From Pseudohongiella acticola (GTDB lineage: Bacteria > Pseudomonadota > Gammaproteobacteria > Pseudomonadales > Pseudohongiellaceae), in assembly GCF_001758195.1 (NCBI RefSeq), contig NZ_MASR01000001.1:1178001-1242000 (forward strand): a DNA stretch of 64,000 bases, written 5' to 3'. This document shows, piece after piece, positions 59,975-64,000 of this stretch. The translations under genes were made by a program, and so were the position numbers. The notes below the pieces were generated by a model. The model was not told where the DNA came from. It ran no database searches and worked only from the letters and a program-made list of their open reading frames with translations. Positions within the stretch are counted from its first letter, which is position 1; every line of letters starts with the position of its first letter.

Positions 59975-61084
59975 GTGACTGCCCTGAACAAGAACGACAA
60001 CTCACCAGGACCGGCTGCTGGCAAATTTATCCTGACTGCGTTGGCAGGCATTTTACTGATGTCATCGCCACTGGCAGGGCTGGCGCACGACATGACCGAA
60101 ACCGCCCGTGAACGCATGGCATCAGGCGGCTATCTGGAAGTCATGTGGACAGGCGCTGAGCATATGTTAAGCGGTTATGATCATTTGCTGTTTCTGCTTG
60201 GCGTCATGTTTTTCCTGAGCCGCTTTGTCGATATTCTGAGATTTGTCACCGCGTTTACTGTTGGCCATACCCTGACCCTGATTGCTGCAACCTATGCCGG
60301 CATTACTGCCAATCATTATTTGATTGACGCGGTCATCGCCGTCACCGTTGCCTATAAAGGTTTCGAAAATCTGAATGGTTTCCAGCGCTGGCTGGGGGTG
60401 CAGGCACCAAACCTGTTGCTGATGGTGTTCATTTTCGGCCTCATTCATGGCTTTGGCCTGTCCGCCCGACTGCAGGAAGTCACACTGGCCGACGACCCAG
60501 CCCTGTTAAGCAAAATTCTGTTGTTTAATGTGGGTGTCGAATTTGGCCAGATTGCGGCGCTTATGGTGATGGCATTCGCCATACGCGCCTGGCAACAGGT
60601 TCGTGGTTGGGACCTTGCCAGCCGGCTCGTCAATATCGGACTCATCGTTGCCGGTGCTGCCTTGCTGATATTTCAGCTGTCCGGATACGTGCAGGACCGC
60701 AGCCTGTCACAGGACATAAGCTTTGACATCTTCACCGACCGCGAGCAGATGATGGGACAGGTGCGCCGTGCCGATGGCACTGCTCTGGTTAATACGGCAC
60801 TGTTGATAGAGCCAATTTCCGTGCCAGCTGGCGAGACTGACGATGCCACTGAGCTGAGCACCGATGCGCAGGGCTGGTTTGTCTTTAGCGGCCAGATGAA
60901 CCGGGATTATCGCTTGCAGCTGGCCGATGGCAGCGCTGCCACCGATATTGCGCTGGGCACCGTCGCCGATGCCCATCTGCATGAAGTGCATATACCCTTT
61001 TATGTTTACCTCGCTATTGCATTGCTGTTATCCGTGATTCCCGCCCGTGTATTGCGCAGGCGGGAAGCGACGCGCCAGCGCTGA
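59975..61084 (+). CDS. HupE/UreJ family membrane protein
   Basis: A membrane protein of the HupE/UreJ_2 type (metal permease-like, often a nickel or cobalt role). After a signal or first membrane segment (ILTALAGILLMSSPLAG) comes GAEHMLSGYDHLLFLLGVMFF with the His/Asp motif, then FTVGHTLTLI and FGLIHGFGLSARLQE. Six to seven helices are followed by a soluble region (about residues 225-340) and a final helix. The start is uncertain: TTG 59903 or GTG 59975 have no good ribosome binding site; GTG gives a better signal. No hydrogenase or urease genes are near. Confidence 0.8.
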   Translation: MTALNKNDNSPGPAAGKFILTALAGILLMSSPLAGLAHDMTETARERMASGGYLEVMWTGAEHMLSGYDHLLFLLGVMFFLSRFVDILRFVTAFTVGHTLTLIAATYAGITANHYLIDAVIAVTVAYKGFENLNGFQRWLGVQAPNLLLMVFIFGLIHGFGLSARLQEVTLADDPALLSKILLFNVGVEFGQIAALMVMAFAIRAWQQVRGWDLASRLVNIGLIVAGAALLIFQLSGYVQDRSLSQDISFDIFTDREQMMGQVRRADGTALVNTALLIEPISVPAGETDDATELSTDAQGWFVFSGQMNRDYRLQLADGSAATDIALGTVADAHLHEVHIPFYVYLAIALLLSVIPARVLRRREATRQR

Positions 61085-63310
61085 CGCCTGTGCAACATTG
61101 CGGATCAGCCGATCACCGGCACTCTGGGCCAGCGTAAGCAATGACTCGGGATGAAATTGCACCGCGCTCCAGGGCCTGGTTCTGTGCTCTATTGCCATCA
61201 CACAGTGATCATCACTGCTGCGCGCACTGACAACAAAGTCATCAGGCACCTGACCCGCGTGAATTGAATGATAACGCCCCGCATTAAAGGGACTCATGAC
61301 GCCATCAAACAGCCTGCCGCCCTGATGCACTATCGGCGAGGCACTGCCGTGTACTGGCCGTGACAGCAGCGCCAGGGACCCGCCCGCGTATTCGATCATT
61401 GCCTGTAAACCCAGGCAGACGCCAAATACAGGCAGGTCCAGCGTTTCGCACAGCGCCAGCGTGGTATTGCAATCAAAATCGGCTGGCCGCCCCGGCCCGG
61501 GTGATAAAATGACAAGATCAAATGCCTGCTTCTGCAATGCGGCTCGTGCAGCTTGAGGCCGCAAGGTGGTTACATCAACACCTGTCGCCCGAAAACTGGC
61601 TGCCAGTGTGTGAACAAAGGAATCCTGATGATCAATCATCAAAGCCTTCAGGCCAATGCCCGTTGCTGACGAAATTGACGTTGAACCCTTGTTCCCGGGT
61701 GAGTCCGTATTCTTCATCGCTGGTTGCAGCACTGATAGCAAGGCAGATGCTTTCAGGCGGGTTTCCTGTTCTTCCGCCACCGGATCGGAGTCCTGCAGCA
61801 GCGTCGCGCCCGCCCGCACCTGCGCCACCGCCTGCCGTATCTGCACCGTGCGTATAGTCAGACCAGTGTCCATGGCCCCATTAAATCCCAGATGACCAAA
61901 CGCACCGCCGTACCAGCAACGCGGTGTTTTTTCATGGTCTTCAATAAACTGCATCGCCCGCTGTTTCGGAGCGCCAGTTACCGTCACCGCCCAGGTGTGA
62001 GACAGGAACGCATCCAGCGCGTCGAAACCGGACTGCAATCGACCCTGCACATGATCAACGGTGTGTATCAATTTTGAGTACTGCTCTACCTGACGGCGCC
62101 CGACAATGCGAACACTGCCTGGCACGCAGACCCTGCTCTTATCGTTGCGATCGACATCTGTACACATCGACAACTCGGCTTCATCCTTGCTCGAATTCAG
62201 CAGTTGCCGGATACGATCGGCATCTTCCATTGCATCGCTGCCCCGGGCAATGGTGCCAGAGATGGGACAGGTTTCCACCAGGTCACCCAAAGACGCATCA
62301 GGCCTGACTCGCACAAACATCTCGGGTGACGCAGACACCAGATATTCCTGCTCACCCAGATTGATCAGCGCAGCATAGGGAGACGGATTACTGGCCCTGA
62401 GCCTGTCAAAAATTGTTGACGGTTGACACTGCAGCTCGGTGGAGAATGTCTGACCCGGCACCACTTCAAACAGATCGCCGCATTTAAAACGGGCCCTGGC
62501 TTTGTCGACGACAGCGGCGTACTCTCCGGGCTGATGGTCGCTGGCAACTGTGGCCTGCGTTTGATGCAGGCTGGCGACGCTGGCACAAGAACGGGCGGTA
62601 GTATCAACCTCAGGTGGCACTGCCTTGCCCTGCCGATTCAGGCCCCCGGTAGTAAACACCTGACCGGCACTATCACGACAGTAGAAATCGAAGCGGTGGA
62701 TTACACCCGCACCACTGTCACTGTCCACCGTCAGGATTTCATCGGGCAGGTACAGAACCAGGTCGCGTTGATCACTGGACCTGTGCTGGCGCTGCGTTAT
62801 CGACTCAAACTGGAATGCCAGATCATAGGCAAACGCGCCGTACAGACCCAGCAACTGGCTGTGGACGCTGGAAAAATGTGTTATCAGGCGTCGCAGAATC
62901 GAAAACACGCTGGGCTGACGGGTTCGCATCTCTTCGGCAAAAAAGCCATTCGATGTTGTCACCCTGCAGACAATGCTGGTTTCTGACACTGACTCAAGCA
63001 GATAGTCGGAGCTGTCACCAGCAAGCGCCCTGTGACATTCGTGCAACAGCAATTCACCACGCGCATTAAGCGCCTCAATACGAACTGCTTGCTGGCGGGC
63101 GGTAATACGGACAGGGGGAGTGGTAAAAACCCGTTCGTGGCGACGGTAACGGCCCGGATAATCAACGCCGCAAACCATCGCCATGCCACAATAATTGTCG
63201 AGTAGCGCCAGTCGACGGTTCATCTCTGCTTTACCATCACAGACTTGTTGCTGGTGATTGATGCGGACACCACCGGCGGTGGTATAGGTAGTCTGGTTTA
63301 TGTGATTCAC
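61028..63310 (-). CDS. trpEG: Fused anthranilate synthase TrpE-TrpG
   Basis: Converts chorismate and glutamine to anthranilate, the first step of tryptophan synthesis. The N-terminal TrpE part (about 1-540) carries CPISGTIARG, DRNDKSRVC and HTWAVTVTGAPKQRAMQFIE. The C-terminal TrpG part (about 565-745) has DHQDSFVHTLA, LSPGPGRP, the nucleophile in FGVCLGLQAM and VQFHPESLLT. Fused TrpEG is unusual in gammaproteobacteria and better known from alphaproteobacteria. The GTG start at 63310 has AGAGGA 6 bp upstream. It overlaps the HupE gene by 57 bp tail to tail. A structured leader lies upstream. An aminodeoxychorismate or phenazine-type enzyme is a less likely alternative. Confidence 0.9.
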   Translation of the reverse strand: MNHINQTTYTTAGGVRINHQQQVCDGKAEMNRRLALLDNYCGMAMVCGVDYPGRYRRHERVFTTPPVRITARQQAVRIEALNARGELLLHECHRALAGDSSDYLLESVSETSIVCRVTTSNGFFAEEMRTRQPSVFSILRRLITHFSSVHSQLLGLYGAFAYDLAFQFESITQRQHRSSDQRDLVLYLPDEILTVDSDSGAGVIHRFDFYCRDSAGQVFTTGGLNRQGKAVPPEVDTTARSCASVASLHQTQATVASDHQPGEYAAVVDKARARFKCGDLFEVVPGQTFSTELQCQPSTIFDRLRASNPSPYAALINLGEQEYLVSASPEMFVRVRPDASLGDLVETCPISGTIARGSDAMEDADRIRQLLNSSKDEAELSMCTDVDRNDKSRVCVPGSVRIVGRRQVEQYSKLIHTVDHVQGRLQSGFDALDAFLSHTWAVTVTGAPKQRAMQFIEDHEKTPRCWYGGAFGHLGFNGAMDTGLTIRTVQIRQAVAQVRAGATLLQDSDPVAEEQETRLKASALLSVLQPAMKNTDSPGNKGSTSISSATGIGLKALMIDHQDSFVHTLAASFRATGVDVTTLRPQAARAALQKQAFDLVILSPGPGRPADFDCNTTLALCETLDLPVFGVCLGLQAMIEYAGGSLALLSRPVHGSASPIVHQGGRLFDGVMSPFNAGRYHSIHAGQVPDDFVVSARSSDDHCVMAIEHRTRPWSAVQFHPESLLTLAQSAGDRLIRNVAQASALARRFPPAQYTGGNHG

Positions 63311-63317
63311 GTTGTTT

Positions 63318-63335
63318 CCTCTCGTGTCGGAGAGG
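63318..63335 (-). promoter_or_regulatory. Hairpin hiding the trpEG Shine-Dalgarno
   Basis: On the minus strand CCTCTC and GAGAGG form a perfect 6-bp stem with loop CGACAC. GAGAGG is the ribosome binding site for the GTG start 7 bp downstream. The CCTCTC arm overlaps GCAGCCT (63333-63339), which can instead pair far upstream. Confidence 0.65.
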
Positions 63336-63408
63336 CTGCACCCGCTACTATGGCGAGGCCGGAATCGAGGAGTAATCACACAGTTGGAGCAGGATTTTTA
63401 TCAAGACA

Positions 63409-63502
63409 CAGGCCGCCTTCCTAACGGGGGCAGCCTGAAAAAGACTCAGATCAGATAGTCTGATCGTATTTTTTCTGGCGGCCCTTGTTGATAAACCGCC
63501 AG
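63409..63502 (-). promoter_or_regulatory. Overlapping leader RNA pairings upstream of trpEG
   Basis: Segments in RNA order: (1) CTGGCGG at 63496-63502, (2) GGCCGCCAG at 63475-63483, (3) CAGGCTGCC at 63429-63437, (4) GGCGGCCTG at 63409-63417. 1 pairs with 2; 3 pairs with 4 (one G-U). Alternatively GGCCGCC of 2 pairs with GGCGGCC of 4, freeing 3 to pair AGGCTGC with GCAGCCT near the start codon. A weaker AGACT, AGTCT stem followed by Ts lies between (minus strand, 63442-63462). Confidence 0.55.
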
Positions 63503-63525
63503 AAATACTGTGTTTGCATGTTCAT
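63451..63525 (-). CDS. Candidate trp leader peptide
   Basis: A 24-codon ORF that starts within 2-3 bases of the predicted transcription start and stops before hairpin 3-4. Residues 6-10 read QYFWR, three different aromatic codons in a row, with the Trp codon at 63499-63501 inside segment 1. There is no Shine-Dalgarno, so it would be leaderless or start at the second ATG (63519). Only one Trp codon is present, fewer than in classical trp leaders. It may be non-functional. Confidence 0.35.
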   Translation of the reverse strand: MNMQTQYFWRFINKGRQKKYDQTI

Positions 63526-63533
63526 GGGGCGAG

Positions 63534-63563
63534 ATAATGCCCCGATTGCGGCCGGGCTGTCAA
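63534..63563 (-). promoter_or_regulatory. Sigma-70 promoter of the trpEG transcript
   Basis: On the minus strand TTGACA (63558-63563) is a perfect -35, 18 bp before CATTAT (63534-63539). Transcription would begin near 63527, giving a leader of about 217 nt. A GGGGC, GCCCC hairpin overlaps the start region (63526-63543). Confidence 0.7.
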
Positions 63564-63586
63564 GACTCAACTGAACCCGTGCCGAT

Positions 63587-64000
63587 TTACCAGGAAATGG
63601 CAGCTCCGTCGTAGGCGAAAAAGAAACCACTATCGACCGGCCGGGCGCTGTCAATCACCTTCAGCATTCCGGCAACACTTGTGTTGGTGTCGATCAGGGC
63701 ATTGGGGCCACCCATGTCTGTCAACACCCAACCCGGATGCAGGCTCAACACGATGAACTGCTCCGGCTGCAAATCTATGGCCAACGATTTGGCGGCCTGG
63801 TTCAGTGCGCTTTTGGCCGTGCGGTACAAATATGAACCACCGCTGCCATTGTCACTGATTGACCCCATCTTTGAACTGATAAACGCCAATCGACGCTCAG
63901 TGCCTTTGCGCAGGTTTGGCAGCAACGCCTGGGTCAGCAGCACCGGCGCTATTACGTCGACCAGCATAACCTCCGCCCAGTCACTCTCGCGCAAAGATCC
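63587..64000 (-). CDS. Short-chain dehydrogenase/reductase, partial (N-terminus outside window)
   Basis: The C-terminal about 137 residues of a classical SDR. Visible: AFISSKMGSISDNGSGG with the catalytic Ser region, YLYRTAKSALNQAAKSLA with Tyr and Lys of the YxxxK site, and LHPGWVLTDMGGP after strand six. The reading frame stays open to the window edge, so the nucleotide-binding half lies to the right. The C-terminal TSVAGMLKVID and DGAAISW match the C-factor/CsgA-like subgroup. The substrate is unknown. Confidence 0.88.
   Translation of the reverse strand, partial: GSLRESDWAEVMLVDVIAPVLLTQALLPNLRKGTERRLAFISSKMGSISDNGSGGSYLYRTAKSALNQAAKSLAIDLQPEQFIVLSLHPGWVLTDMGGPNALIDTNTSVAGMLKVIDSARPVDSGFFFAYDGAAISW

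Noticed and set aside
63451-63654. A 67-codon frame covering the trp leader and the end of the SDR gene
   Set aside because: It starts inside the SDR coding region and upstream of the predicted promoter; only its last 24 codons can be on the trpEG transcript.
1-64000. tRNA, rRNA, insertion sequences, prophage or a defence island
   Set aside because: I looked for cloverleaf-like segments, transposase motifs, att-like repeats and nuclease/helicase clusters and saw none. The EVE and S1/P1 proteins stand without defence neighbours.

Overview
The window reads as chromosomal DNA of a free-living, aerobic, probably marine gammaproteobacterium. It has moderately high G+C, dense and mostly short operons, and typical gammaproteobacterial genes (YqaA, DUF2835, YfbR, HslO, ArfB, Lrp-dadA, biosynthetic arginine decarboxylase). 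Many secreted or lipidated proteins, a PQQ-type dehydrogenase and a marine-type secreted family of unknown function suggest a lineage near Pseudohongiella or related groups; that placement is a guess. I saw no rRNA, tRNA, CRISPR array, insertion sequence or prophage.

Layout. 1-2.8 kb: RND efflux permease (cut by the window edge) and its lipoprotein adaptor. 3.2-6.9 kb: agmatinase and arginine decarboxylase (putrescine synthesis) plus two small membrane proteins. 7-10.6 kb: a secreted protein of unknown function, a PQQ-type dehydrogenase and lipoprotein Cu,Zn superoxide dismutase. 10.7-13.3 kb: a two-gene cassette of a GCS2-type ligase and an AstE-like zinc hydrolase. 13.9-17.7 kb: a haem locus (Fur box, hemP, TonB receptor, secreted chelatase-like protein). 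17.8-24.5 kb: amino acid racemase, YqaA, class II aldolase, Lrp/dadA, an SRPBCC-ArsR operon with a perfect palindromic operator, EVE protein and TauE exporter. 24.6-31.6 kb: Pho-box-controlled phoD, then icmF, a LiuR-like regulator and a thiolase. 31.6-37.7 kb: envelope proteins including a YadA-like autotransporter, a peroxiredoxin, and a Fur-controlled dioxygenase with a divergent lipoprotein. 37.7-45 kb: YfbR, MFS transporter and PEP carboxylase in one operon, an XRE regulator with paired dyads, and an AbgT transporter. 45-51.6 kb: a thioredoxin-cytochrome c-copper monooxygenase fusion, a second thiolase, an outer-membrane protein, P1 peptidase, VOC protein and ArfB. 51.8-52 kb: a probable sigma-54-driven small RNA. 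52-64 kb: S1/P1 nuclease, MipA protein, AlkC glycosylase, a SelD-partner-like flavoprotein, threonine aldolase, esterase, Hsp33, HupE/UreJ protein, fused TrpEG and a truncated SDR.

The two signals most worth following are RNA-level. Upstream of trpEG there is a promoter, a short leader ORF with Tyr-Phe-Trp codons, and a chain of mutually exclusive 7-bp pairings that ends by exposing or hiding the trpEG Shine-Dalgarno. At 51.85 kb a -24/-12 promoter, two hairpins with C-rich loops and a textbook terminator lie in an otherwise empty intergenic region. The haem locus with a secreted chelatase-like protein is the most interesting protein-level lead.
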